Assembly: GCA_023014335.1 (NCBI GenBank)
Contig: JAECYW010000012.1
Location: 248,001-312,000, forward strand
DNA from: Galerina marginata
Lineage: Eukaryota > Basidiomycota > Agaricomycetes > Agaricales > Galerinaceae
Reading direction: 5' to 3'
DNA: 64,000 bases
Both the position numbers and the translations under genes were made by a program. Within the stretch, counting starts at the first letter, position 1; the number at the start of each line of letters is the position of its first letter. This document shows, piece after piece, positions 32,823-44,384 of the stretch. The notes under the pieces are model-generated. The model was not told the origin of the DNA, searched no databases, and saw only the letters and a list, made by a program, of their open reading frames with translations.

Positions 32823-35800
32823 CTATGAGAAGAAGTAAGGCGACGCCTTGATACTTTCCACCCTGAAGCTCCCCTTCTTGGGTAGAGGAGGCATCAAATC
32901 CGTCAGCTTGATGAACTTGCTCGAAAGCAGCTTCCCTTCTACTTTCTTCACAGCCGGCTTGACTTTCTTGGGCTTCCTCCCCCTCTTCTTCTTTCCACCC
33001 TCCTCCAACTCTGCCTCTGCCTCTTCCATCTCCATCACCAAATCCTCCTCCAACTCTATCTCCTCCGCCACCGAATCCGCCTCAACTTCAGTCTCACCCA
33101 TTACCAGCTCAGCATCAGCAGGTGACTGCTGCGCCGTAATGACCGCCATCTTCTCGCCGTCATTCGTATATTCCACAAGAGGCTCGATCACCCGCAGGTC
33201 GTCTGCCTGCGAGGGATGCGCGAAAACTCTCGTCCCAGCCGTCTTGAGCTTGGTCACAAGCAGGCTCCCTCGGTTCTTGGTGGTGGAGTTGATATCGACT
33301 AATGGGATGTGGAAGTCCTTGTAACGATCTCGGAACTGTTGGGATAACATATCAGTTTTACGAAATTAAGGGTACGGTAAGGCACGTACCTCAAGGTCGA
33401 GCCTTTCTAGGATATCAGACTGATGAAGTGCGATGAACGTCTCGCGGATCACTTCTGACATGGTGTCTATGTCGCAAGCATGGGTCCAGTATGAGTCATG
33501 AATCGAGGCGAAAGTCAAGCCACGGTTCTAAAACGACGTTTATTTGCATGCAAGACACCAATAAGAACACAACAATGACATACCTTGCATTCGAGAGCAG
33601 TGAGCAGCATATGTGTAGCATCAAGACTATGAATAAAGTTGGGCGGGAACGCCGAAGCCTGCTTCACAGCATTGACTAAATTCCGAAGTCAAATCATCAG
33701 CCACCCTCTAGACTCACGCTGGCCAGGACAAAAAACACACCTTCAGCAGCCGTATGCGGATCCGAGATATAAACACTCTGAATTGCTGTCATAACCTGCT
33801 TCCTCGCCGTCTTCCTATATGGCTGCACAATAGGCAGCCCCAGTGCCGTCGTCCAAATCACACTCGTCATCTGCTCCTTCTTGATCTTCATCCGCGGGAG
33901 CGTAACCACCTCCTGCCCACTCTCATCGCGCAAGAGCCCGAGCCGGTTCTGCGGAATCGACTTGGCGATGAGCCGTGCGCAGAGGTTGAGCCAGTTCTGG
34001 ATGTCCTTGGCGCCTTTGAAGGTGTCGCCGATGGTGGCCAGCAGCTGGAAAAGAGTCTGGGTCAGATAAGCGGTTGCAGGAAGATGGTGGATGGTATATT
34101 AACCTTTCTCGCGAGGTAAGCCGCAGCGTGCCAGCATTTCTCCTCCGGAATGTCCCCCCGATCACGGAGCTGCTTCTCGATCTGGTCTCGAGCGCCGATG
34201 AAAGTGACACCGTAAACAGTCGTCATAACCTATGAAAAAAACATATCAACATCCCATTTTACCCTCCGCCAGAAAAACACTGACAGTCTGTTTGACGACC
34301 TTCCTCGAGATCTTCCCATTCAGCAACTGAGCAAGCTCAACGCCCGCCTCCGCCTCCTCGCTGACAATCTGCTGGACCTTGGAGCTGATGTGCGTATACA
34401 CGTCCGAGGGCTTGTCAGCCGCAGCCAGGTTGACCTGCTGGGCACCTTGGGCATCGCCGCCGAGCGCGGCGTAGTGCTGCAGCCCGTTGCAAGTGCCGTC
34501 CTGATGGATTGGCAGGGCTGAGGAGTACTGCGTGGGATCGTCGAGTTGGACTGCGTTCCGGATCTCAATGCAGGTAGCAAGGAATTGCCATGGGTCGTCT
34601 GCTTTTAACCACCATCGGGAGCCCTAGAGGTAAATGGCGATTAGTAAGAGATTCAAAATTTGAGCTGCCAGAATCACATACGTCAAGAGGGTTATTCGCA
34701 GACTCCAAAACCTTGTCAAGATGCTCCTCAACCCATTCCACCCTGTCGTCAAAGTTGGCTTTATCGTAACCGTACAAATTCGCCGCGTGAATCTTGAGCC
34801 ACCGGAAGCCACGAACACCCAGTGGTTTCGACTCTTCAAAAAGCAGCATTCCACGAGACAGATCGTCGCCCATGTGGTTCAGATGCGGTGGGATAGGGTA
34901 GGCGCGTCCTCGGAAGTCCAGGTTATGCGGTAGGAAGAAGGTATCGTGAAGAAACTGAAGAAAATCAGCACCAATGTCAGAATGAAAGTTGAAGTACGCA
35001 CAGCTCGAGCAATCTCAATCTTATAATTAACACTACACCTGTCCGAGTGATTATTCGCCTTCGCCCCAGCCCAAGCCCTCTGCCGCACAATGTGATGACT
35101 CCGAGCCTGCAGATCCTTGTCCGCACCTTCTGGAATTTCAGGCTCGGGCTGATCAAATACCGCAGGCGGAATCTTGCCCATCCGCTCTCCAGAGTTCCAT
35201 ACGGTCACGACAATGTCGAAGATGGCCTTGTTCACTACCCATGGCGTGGCTCCGAGAACATCCAACCCGGCGTAAACCAGCTCGACATTCCCTGCATTGG
35301 TGGCTTCGCGAAGATAGACTTCCTGTTCTTGAGAGTCTTTAAACCGCATAGCGTTGCCTACACAAATGAAAAGAGTCAGAAACTGAAAACGCTCAGGATA
35401 GAAGAGGAACAAAAGACACTTTTGTTGTACAGATACCCTCCATTGTTGTAGTTGATCCATGGTTTAGGTTTCACCAGCATTGGAAGATGGCGAGGGTGAA
35501 TAGTCCGTTCTAGACTGTCTTTTGCCAGCCTGTCGGTAACAAGAGAATGGATCTTGATGACACCCAGTTTTTGTCCTCGTACATATTCGTAGGACTGATA
35601 AAACGCAGGCTGAGGTTCCGTACTATCAAAAAGAGCAAAAGTTAGAATCGAGACAGGGTGAATGAAGCAAGAAAACCTACAGAATAGCATGGGTATGTGG
35701 GTCCACAGCCTCTCGAACTACCTCCGCAACCTGAATGAGCAAATTGACAAGAACCGACCCAACCTTGGCCCTCAACGGCTGCGTCCACGGGCTCGACCAT

Positions 35801-37429
35801 TCTTCACCATCCGAGGCCATCTGTGCTGCCGCCACTCTCCGTTGCCTCAAATTCTGATACCCTCTAATCGTAAACAAATCATCCCTCGACCCAAACTGCG
35901 GCGTCGGAATCCCATTCTTCTTACAGATCTGCGCTTTGTGCTCGTTCTCCACAGCCTTCCCAACAGCCACCAGCGCCCGCGTCGTCTTCATCCCACCCAT
36001 CACCCCACCAGAACCCTGCAGACGCATGATTTCAAGTATCGTCAACAACGACAGTTGCTCATGCTTCACCAGCGACAGGTACGGGAACAACCGCTCGTGC
36101 GGCTTTTTCTTGCCGTCCGACTCCTGGATCTTCTCCAGCTCGATCTTCAGCTGGTCCCGCAGACGCACATGCCAGTCCCACATCCACCGCCGCAGCTTCG
36201 AGTCTTTCAACGACCCGTTGTCGATTCCTTTCTGCGCGAACACCTCGTCCTGGTGCTGCAGTCGTTCGATCGCGAGGTCGTATACCGACGATTCCAGGTG
36301 TTTTTGCCGTGCGTTGATGTCCCCATGCAGGTACGACCGCGCTTCTGTCACTCGCGCCAGATGACGACGCAGACCGTCAAGCGAGAACGGCACTTCTAGA
36401 TCTATTTTCTTGATGTCGTCTACATCTTTTGTGATCTGGATTTCAAGGCATGAGACAAGATGGAATGAAAAAAAAAAACACGGTTCAAACTCACAACCTC
36501 CTTGACGACAGGCATAACTTCCGGTACGTCACGAAAAACATCCTCCGCCTCAAATCCCACTTTAGCGTGTCCAAGATCCACGAGAACCTGCTTGAATCCG
36601 AGGTTTAGCGCCTGGACCGCCACCGTGTTCGCAATTGCCGTGATCACATTCGGGTCCGTTTGAAAAGGGTTGCACACGACGTCCATGATAGGAATTTTCC
36701 GCTCGACGATCTTGCTCAGTAGGTATCCAGGATCACAGCTGAGCATGGAACTTGTTCCCTCCGCTGCATTGCTAGCTTCAAACCTAAAAGAAAAGAATAG
36801 GTAAGACTTTGTCAAAGAAGGGTATCGTCAACTTACTCCTGCCAGAGCAGTAACACGATACTGTATGTTTTCGCGTTCGGGTGTATGTCCTCCGCACCAC
36901 TTTCCATTGCACTGTAAAGTTTCCATGCTTCTTCGATCCAGTAGCTTTTCTTAGCTTCCTCTTTCTTCGCCATGCCGATGTACGACTCCAGGAATGCATT
37001 GTAAATCGGTGTTTCCAACGCCGCAGTGCCCACTTTTGTACGCAGCCGACTGAAAACCTCGTGTGCTCGAGGAACGTCGTACAGGTTGTGTAAACAGGCG
37101 TCGATGATTCCCGTCATATCTAAGGCTTGAGAGTCGGCATACCATCGTTGGCTGTGCAGCGTAGTTTCTTTGAACGGTTCTGGCGTCGGTAAAATCGTTA
37201 AAGGAATGTCCCGTCCGAGGAACTGGTCAATTTGCGGTCGTCTATCGGCCACCGACGAAGAAGTGTCCAGGAAAGCAGGGAAATTTTCGGGTGACGGTGA
37301 AATCACTGTCGCGGTTGCTGGGGCATTCAGCTTTTTTGAAGGAGTGGAATAAAGGCGAGCTGGACGTGGAAGAGCTTGACGAGCAGACAGTAAAGTCCTC
37401 TCAAGTCTACGCGCCGTTCTAGGGATCAT
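32823..37429 (-). CDS. RPO41: Mitochondrial DNA-directed RNA polymerase
   Basis: About 12 exons. The first are 36837-37429, 36495-36783, 35681-36435, 35420-35622 and 35002-35357; the rest, approximate, lie near 34678-34960, 34290-34625, 34105-34230, 33742-34060, 33584-33680, 33390-33530 and 32823-33340. The N-terminus is Arg/Ser-rich without acidic residues (a mitochondrial presequence), then a helical PPR-like region. The T7-type polymerase core follows: MLVKPKPW...[77 protein letters not shown], and [12 protein letters not shown] with the catalytic Asp. The protein ends in the conserved -YFFS type. An acidic/Lys-rich insertion of ~70 residues precedes the C-terminus. It transcribes the mitochondrial genome. 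Confidence 0.95.
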
Positions 37430-38062
37430 GGTGAAGGTAGTGTGCAGGGATAGGTTAGTTTTACACCTCTGTCACCTCGAGAAAATGTTTGGCTCAAATT
37501 TGGGATTTTCCGTCACGTGTGCTGCGTTTTGATCCCGCGTTCACGCGTTTCGGGTAACCTGGATAGGGGGCCGACATGAACTGGACCTTATAGGAAACCC
37601 TGAAAAAGATGACCTCAAATTTCAGTAGGAATTCTTGTATAAAACAATTGTCAATAAATAATCAAAATTTCAGAACCACTCTTCACAAAATATCAAAATT
37701 TGCACTCACAGACCTAACCTCGACGGCCAAGGACAAATTGCACAGCGATTGAAGATAAGTTTAGCAACTGAACAACTCAGTCGAACACATTAATATCTGG
37801 GGACCGAGTGGTTATTGGTTGAACGATTTCAAGCTATGCAGAGACCAAAGTCAGACATTATTGTTAGTCTTAATGCAAGAACGCGCTCACAGGAAGGCAT
37901 CACAGAACAAATATTAATATAGGCTCACTCAAGGAATATATTCAGTACATAGTACGGTAAATTCCTCTAGAGGGATCCGATATGAAGTCTTTTATTGCCC
38001 GGAATCTGACAGAGATCCAACAGTCAACAGGCAACAAAAATTCATACTCTAGATGCGACTTA

Positions 38063-38275
38063 CAGCTGAAAGCAAAACAATAGGCCACCCCAGATAGAAT
38101 TTATACTAATACCCAGCCGATACGAAACTTCAATCCCTGAGCCGATGTCACAAGTGTTTGAAGTCTAGACGGCGGGGGGGGTCAGGGGGTCAGGGGATTC
38201 ATGTCTCGTAGAAGTTCGAAAATCCACAGTCTCTATGTTTCGATCCGAGATGTTTAATTGTTTTGCCTTCAGCTG
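38063..38275. mobile_element. Putative pogo/mariner-like MITE, 213 bp
   Basis: CAGCTGAAAGCAAAACAAT at the left is matched, inverted with one mismatch, by ATTGTTTTGCCTTCAGCTG at the right. Both ends are flanked by TA (38061-38062 and 38276-38277), the duplication expected for Tc1/mariner-superfamily insertion. TIRs starting CAG are typical of the pogo branch. There is no coding capacity, so it would be non-autonomous. Confidence 0.6.
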
Positions 38276-39069
38276 TAAATCAAGGCCTTGATTTATCCTG
38301 GGATATGTCCAATTGGTACGAGCCTTGAAATTTCCTATCGATAGACCGTCACATCGAATTTCCACAGATAGTCGTTTAGCGCGGAGTCGTGAATTCAATG
38401 GCCCTATCGGTCAAAACTTATTAGCGACCAGGTAGATGCCTATTAGACGCCGCTACCAAACGTACTGGCAGATCTCCCGACTGAGGCAGTTATGCCATAT
38501 GACCAAACTCTAGGAGGTTTCAAGTCTAGAGTCTGCCTGTATCTGCATTTCTTCACATGCAGGCCTATCGTTTAGAAAGCGGCTGTAAGAAAGCAGCTGA
38601 TCATCTAGACTTGTAGGCAAGTTGTATATTCGTCGGCCATTGATAAAGACGGCCGGCTAAACACTGTGGCCTAGTTTCTACCAAGGTGCAAGGCTGCTAT
38701 GCGAATGGAAGTGGTGGGTTGGGACCCAGGGTAGCTGCTTGTGAAGTAGAATACGAGGCTTAGGCGCCAGCAAATTATTTTTTCGGTATGCGGATGGAAG
38801 AGACCCGGAAAGGTGGGTGGAAATTGACACAAAAACCACCAGTGCATGAGTGTTTGAACCTGTTCACTGAATAGAAACTTCACAGTATAAAGCAGGAGTC
38901 CTCTTAAAATGCGCCATCAACTATGAACTTGAAATTATCTTTTGATGTCGTTGAAGCGCGCCTATACTTGGTGTAGTAGTGAGGTTTAAAATGTAAGGCT
39001 GCAGAAAACTGACGCAGAATCCATTGAGATAAAGACTAACCCGGCAGCACCTCACGAATGTCGAAACCC

Positions 39070-39430
39070 TTCGCGCTTTTTCTGAAAATTAAAAGAGACC
39101 GAAATATATGCATTGCAGTGGGTGAAAACTGAGGTTGGTCAAAGAGTTTTCGTCCTCACTGAAGGAAGCGGCCGTTTTCAAACATGCGTCGTTGACGCGC
39201 ATACAGTTGGTTCTTTCGTACCAAAGACTTGGAAATGATCGGAAGGGGAAGACAAATAGTTCTGCCTTCAGAGCTCTTCCGTCTCAAGATCAACGGAGAA
39301 GCCTGAGAATAACAAAAACTCCTATTTTCCAGCGAATTGAAGCGCGCTACATGGTGGTTGACTTTCAAAGGCGGCATACTACGAAGTCGCATTTTTGGGC
39401 ATGAAAGATTCTTCGCACGCCTATAAAAGC
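39070..39430 (+). repeat. Dispersed repeat copy B
   Basis: Inverted partner of 32110-32500. The two copies bracket RPO41. Matching blocks are listed under copy A. No coding capacity. Confidence 0.75.
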
Positions 39431-39861
39431 GCTCAACGTCCAGCGAAATTCTTCATCTGAATCATGACCAATTTAAAAAAGGCATCAACGGTACGAATTC
39501 TGGATTTGCTCGAGCGATTGGAACCTTTTTATCGTTTGAGGTTGCTTCTCCTGTGTAAGTTTGGCCAAATCTAATGTAAGATGACCGTAAAATCGGAGGT
39601 GGGAGGTAAAGAAACTGGAAATTATCAGCCCAAAGTAGTCTCCGCACTAGGGTATCTCGCCAGATTTCGCCATGCCATTCAGAAAGTCTTTTGATTCGCC
39701 ACTGGCGATCGCCTGGTGTGGCGAGATGGCGAGGTTGAGCCCACGACACTAGCACGGCACCGTGGCCGTGCCGGTGACAAGTTTGAGTTTCCAGTGACTG
39801 ATATGTAGTAGAAGCAAATAGCAGATCCGTTTCCTATTCTCTACGACATTATGGCGATACT

Positions 39862-40413
39862 CTAATGGTGGGCAACGGGTTTGGGGAGGTCCTGCTCGAG
39901 GAACGAAAGGAAGGCGTCTGCACCACTGGCGGTATCCTCCGTCTTGGTTGCCTGTGCGGTGGACGTAGATTCGGCAAGGGCGGGTTCTGCCGCATCGTAC
40001 GCATTGAGCTCGGACGCGAGGTCTGCGGGAAGTGCTGGTGCTGTGGGTGCAGCAGGAATAGCAAGCTTCTTCACAACCCCAACGTGCGCGTCCTTGGCCT
40101 GCACGAATACCTGCTTTGAGAATTGGCAAAAATTGGAGCGGCTTATGAGCTTACAGCAGGAGGGGCTTTGTATGATTTTATTTCGCGGATGTACAGGTCC
40201 TGGACGAGGTCTGCGGGTGAATTCGGGATGAGTGCAACGGTTAATTTTGCCAACAAACACCACGTACCCTTGCGTGACACGGCGCTCGACGCGAAAGCGC
40301 GCTTCGACGCTGTTTGACGGGCCTATAGTCCTCAAATTAGCCCTTTATAAATGGAGAATGTCGGGATTCCTTGGACGTACAATGCTCGCAGCCTGCCTGA
40401 GGATAGTCGACAT
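39862..40413 (-). CDS. ATP14: ATP synthase F1Fo peripheral stalk subunit h, mitochondrial
   Basis: Exons (minus): 40381-40413, 40268-40322, 40155-40210, 39862-40098; 126 aa. The N-terminal ~30 residues are basic and Ser/Ala-rich, a mitochondrial presequence. The mature part has the family signatures DLVQDLYIREIKSYK, PPAAKDAHVG, DLASELNAYDAAEP and the C-terminal FLSFLEQDLPK. Subunit h is part of the stator stalk that stops F1 from rotating. It is divergent from INH1, the F1 inhibitor, with 133 bp between start codons. All introns are short and every junction keeps frame. Confidence 0.92.
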
Positions 40414-40546
40414 GGTGGTGAGGAAAAGAAAAGCAAGGTAACGTGACGACCAAAGTCACGGGCGTGACCTGTGTGAGGCTAGGCATTTGGTGCCGGTTCG
40501 GGTACGAAGTCGAACATAACTCTCTTTTTCATAAACCACCACCACC
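40414..40546. promoter_or_regulatory. Bidirectional promoter of ATP14 and INH1
   Basis: 133 bp separate the two start codons, so transcription must start within it or overlap. It holds GTGAC at 40443-40447 and its inverted partner GTCAC at 40455-40459 (7-nt spacer), plus a third GTGAC at 40464-40468, a clustered potential factor site. No TATA box is seen. Confidence 0.7.
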
Positions 40547-41025
40547 ATGCTTTCTCGTGTTACTGCTGTTCGTCGTCTTCCGCGCGCCTTTGCCACACCT
40601 GCGAGACTGTACTCGGACGGACGCAGCGAGGGCAGCGTCGCCCAATCCAAAGGATTCAAGTATGTAGTTCTGGACCGCGTGTTCACCCGATGTCTAACTG
40701 GTTCCCTTTGCAGCAAGAAGGAGAAAGCGCATGAGGGTATGCGCACCCTAGGTGTTGCTTCTGCTGGTTCTGACTTGTTTTAGATCAATTCATCCATCGC
40801 CATGAACAGGAGCAGCTTGCAAAGATGAGGGCTCAGGTATGTCCCCATGATGCCCATTCCCAAGAGTTCTGCCAATTTTTATTCTCTCTCAGATTGATGC
40901 CAAAAAAGTTGAGCTAGTGCGTCTATTATCCTCTATATTGGCCTGTCTAGAGGACTAAATACAATACACAGGACGCGTTGAAAAAGCAAGAGGCTGAACT
41001 CGCGAAGAAGGCAGATAAAGAGTAG
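40547..41025 (+). CDS. INH1: Mitochondrial F1-ATPase inhibitor (IF1 family)
   Basis: Exons are 40547-40659, 40714-40736, 40784-40836, 40893-40916 and 40972-41025; 88 aa. A presequence (MLSRVTAVRRLPRAFATPA...) leads to the inhibitory segment GSVAQSKGFNKKEKAHEDQF. A long heptad helix follows: HRHEQEQLAKMRAQIDAKK and onward. The histidine pair in the helix is the part linked to pH-dependent oligomerisation in the family. It blocks ATP hydrolysis by F1 when the membrane potential falls. Two exons are only 23 and 24 nt long. Confidence 0.95.
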
Positions 41026-42289
41026 ACTGCTCCTCACGTATGTTTGTCTCATTCACGATGCCTCTTACTTACCATATTCAACAGTTATTACCGCTTGCGT
41101 AGTGTCCGCCTTTTACAATGAATTATTTTGCATAACTTCAACCTGTCCTTATTGAGAACGAACTTGCGGTGTAATCACCAATCATTGAACAAGAAAGCCC
41201 GCCCCAACACTTTAAAAAACATCAACGTTGCAACTTCTGACGGTTTTCGTTATAGGTCGGTCGACGACTGCTTCATTTCTGGCCTTGTTGTGGACCCGCA
41301 CCATCAGGGCATGGTTCGAAATCCTGTGTCGTCCGAGGCTTGTTCCTGTGAAGGGGCTGGTCTTTCTCGTTCTATAAGCGCCTCGACCATGACGAGCTCC
41401 AGACTCGGCAAACCATAAGCTATCTTTGGATTCTTGCCGATCACGAGGACATATGACGTTGAACTCGCGGTACCAAATGCCAATCCAGTTGGCTTCTGCA
41501 ATCCTTTGGTAACGAATCTTCACATTCCAGTTCGTAGTGTCGTCCACCTGGTCATCATCACAAGGCGCTGCTGGCTTTCTTGTCTACGATGAAGTGGTTG
41601 GAACTGAGAATCTATTGCGCAAGTTTGTTTCCTCATTTGTATTTTTTCCTACCACTTGACACTGATGCTCAGACTGTGCACAGGGCTCGACAATGTACAA
41701 GCCAGCACATCAACTCACCAGATGTGACCAGCCTTTACCAAGGGTTACCAAATTCTATCTTTAAGTTACATGTGGAAAATGAATTGCCCCTTCGCTCGTT
41801 TTCAGAAAGTTCTACACAGCGACGCCGATGGCCTCGATTACAAAATCTGTACCTGCCGCTCATTAACATGCGGGGCGCTGAGAGTCCATTCCAAGTCGGT
41901 CTTTACGGACTCTTCATTGGAGGCGCTGCTGAGGGGAGCGAGCTTCGTCTGGTTGGTTTAACCTTCCTCTGGTTTCCTTATGTGCGTCGCAATTCACCAG
42001 GTTTTTCAACAGTCTTCTATTCGGAGCTGCGCCGAGCGAGGCTATGAGATCCGTAGTTCCGGGAGCCTGCGGGCACTGGAGCGAAGACCTTCCTAAACAT
42101 GTTTTGATCCGAAATAAACTGAATGGTGCATTTCGCCTGTCGACTATGATCTCATTCCAGAATCATGGACCATGGTCGATCACGTACACAAGGACTACAA
42201 CGCGTCAACGAGCCCCCGCAGGTCTCTTACTTCCTTCGACTTTCTCTTTTCTGCCGCTCTTTACTAACCCTTCCTTCGTTTTGCTTACA
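41026..42289. other. Intergenic; possible gene relics, none identified
   Basis: Two moderately long frames (minus 41212-41547 and plus 41580-42047) have no recognisable domain and no convincing splice partners. The plus frame has a Trp/Leu pattern (RRWPRLQNLYLP) that could be an F-box/LRR relic, but this is too weak to call. The right end is the promoter of the FAD oxidase gene. Confidence 0.4.
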
Positions 42290-44199
42290 ATGGGTGCGAA
42301 CACCTCAAGCCTCTCTTCACAGTCTCAGCCCGGATCTACGCTCCAAACCTGTCTCACCGGCGCGTTCGCAGATGCAAGTCTAGTCACCTTCCCGCAAGCC
42401 ATCGACTACACCACCCAAATCCACGCGTACAACCTCGACTACCCCGTGTACCCCGCCGCCATCGTCCGTCCCAAGACGACCGAAGAGGTCTCCGCCGCCG
42501 TGCAATGCGCTGTCAAAGCCAGCGTGAAGGTGCAGCCGAGGAGCGGCGGGCACAGCTTTGCGAATTATTGTTTAGGGGGTGCGGACGGCGCGTTGGTGGT
42601 TGATTTGGTTAATTTTCAGAAGTTTGAGATGGATACTGCGACATGGAGAGCTACGGTGGGCGGTGGGACCTTGTTGGGTGATATCACGAAGCGGATGCAT
42701 GATGCTGGAGGGCGGGCGATTGCCCATGGGACGTGTCCTCAGGTTGGGATTGGAGGTGTGTGTATTGATGCTTCTTGTGATAGTGTGGTCGAAACCAATG
42801 ACGCGTTTATAGGACATGCTACTATTGGAGGCTTGGGCCCAATCTCGCGTCAATGGGGCTCTTCTCTAGACCATGTTCGCGAAGTTGAAGTGGTACTTGC
42901 CAACGGGACAATCACTCGTGCTAGTGATGCCTTTCAACCTGACCTTTACTTCGTATGTTGCGTACTTTGTGCCTTCCTGTTTCTCTATTTTGACGGTGTT
43001 TCTTTGTTCGTAGGCTATTCGCGGTGCTGCTGCTTCGTTTGGTATAGTCACCGAATTTGTCTTCCAAACGAACCCAGAACCTCCGACTACTGTCCAGTAT
43101 TCATATACCTTTGTGTAAGCCTCTCTTCTCTCCGTTGTTCACGCCACTGACTCGTAGCTTGCGCACTTCATAGAATTGGAGATTATCATACCCTAGCGCA
43201 AACCTTTTCAAAATGGCAAGCCATCATCTCTCAACCCAATCTTGACCGAAAGCTGTCCTCCATGCTTACCGTAACGCCCGTCGGTCTTGTCATCACTGGT
43301 ACTATTCTCCAGTTTCCTAATAATCTTGGGACGTGTTACTTATTCCTTCTGCCCCAGGGACTTATTTCGGTACTCGTGCTGAATTCGACCAATTGAATCT
43401 CGAATCCCAACTAGGCCCTGGAGCATTGGCCAAAGTCGATGTTTTCAATGACTGGCTTAGCAGTGTGCTGAATTGGGCTCAGCAAGAAGCGATCGACCTT
43501 GTTGGCGGAATTGTTCGTCTATTTCTTGTCTGTACTGCTTCAAGTTGGCTTACAAGCGTTGTCCTTCACAGCCTGCGGCGTTCTATTCCAAGAGTTTGGC
43601 GTTCAGGCAAGACACGCTCATTCCTGACGCGGGTCTTGAGGCTTTGTTTAAATTTATACACGAAACTAATAAAGGAACTCTGGTACGCTGATTTTCTGCT
43701 GGTAATATCGGTTGAGCTCTAACACTTCTCACATAGGCCTGGTTCGTCATCTTCGATCTTGAGGGCGGCGCTACCAATGATGTTCCTCTCAACGCATCCG
43801 CGTATGCCCATCGTGATACCCTCGTAAGGATATTCGTCTCTTGTATGAATAAGTTGACGCAACCTCACCCCGCCATGTAGTTCTACCTCCAAAGCTATGC
43901 CATTGGTCTTGGGAAAATTAGTCAAACGACTCGCGACTTCCTAAATGGCATCAACAATGTTGTCGCCCAAGCCATGCCTGGAACTGATTTTGGAGCCTAT
44001 CCTGGCTACGTCGAGTGAGTGACCTATCTCGCACGTTGTTCTCAGTATTGACGCCTTCGACAGTAAATACCTTGCGAATGGTCAACAAGAGTATTGGGGC
44101 ACGAATTACCCGAAGCTGCAGCAAATCAAAGCTCAAGTCGATCCTCAAGAAGTCTTTTGGAACCCCCAAAGTGTGCGCTTGCCTGGTAACACCAGGTAA
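42290..44199 (+). CDS. FAD-linked oxidase, berberine-bridge/glucooligosaccharide oxidase type (AA7-like), copy 1
   Basis: Exons are 42290-42755, 42813-42952, 43014-43114, 43174-43298, 43358-43512, 43572-43682, 43737-43823, 43881-44014 and 44064-44199; 484 aa. The FAD-binding domain has VQPRSGGHSFANY with His88, and AHGTCPQVGIGGHATIGG with Cys149: the two residues that attach FAD bicovalently in this family. HATIGGLGP and GAAASFGIVTEF are further landmarks. The BBE C-terminal signature is DKYLANGQQEYWGTNY plus a final VFWNPQSV. The frame is open further upstream but ATG 42290 matches the start of copy 2. No clear signal peptide. Substrate (sugar or secondary metabolite) cannot be told. Confidence 0.93.
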
Positions 44200-44384
44200 G
44201 CGATGCTTTCTTGAACAGATTATCAATTTTCACCCAAAACACCTTGTATGTGACTTGAGATGGGCCATCAGTAATTTACAAGCTACATATTTTTCTTGAT
44301 ATAATGGAAATCCACGCAGCATTGATACCCTCAGTAATCTCTTGACCTATTTCCTTTCAAGTGACCCATGTATACTTCCAAACA

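Larger units (their letters stand above)
37430..39861. other. Gene-free interval with a MITE and dispersed repeat copy B
   Basis: 2.4 kb between the RPO41 start and the ATP14 3' end. It contains the MITE at 38063 and repeat copy B at 39070-39430. No frame has motif or splice support; a G-rich run lies at 38171-38198. Confidence 0.6.

Noticed and set aside
41270..41345. tRNA-like B-box (GGTTCGAAATCC) at 41314
   Set aside because: Neither an acceptor stem, a D-arm/A-box at the right distance nor an anticodon arm can be folded on either strand.
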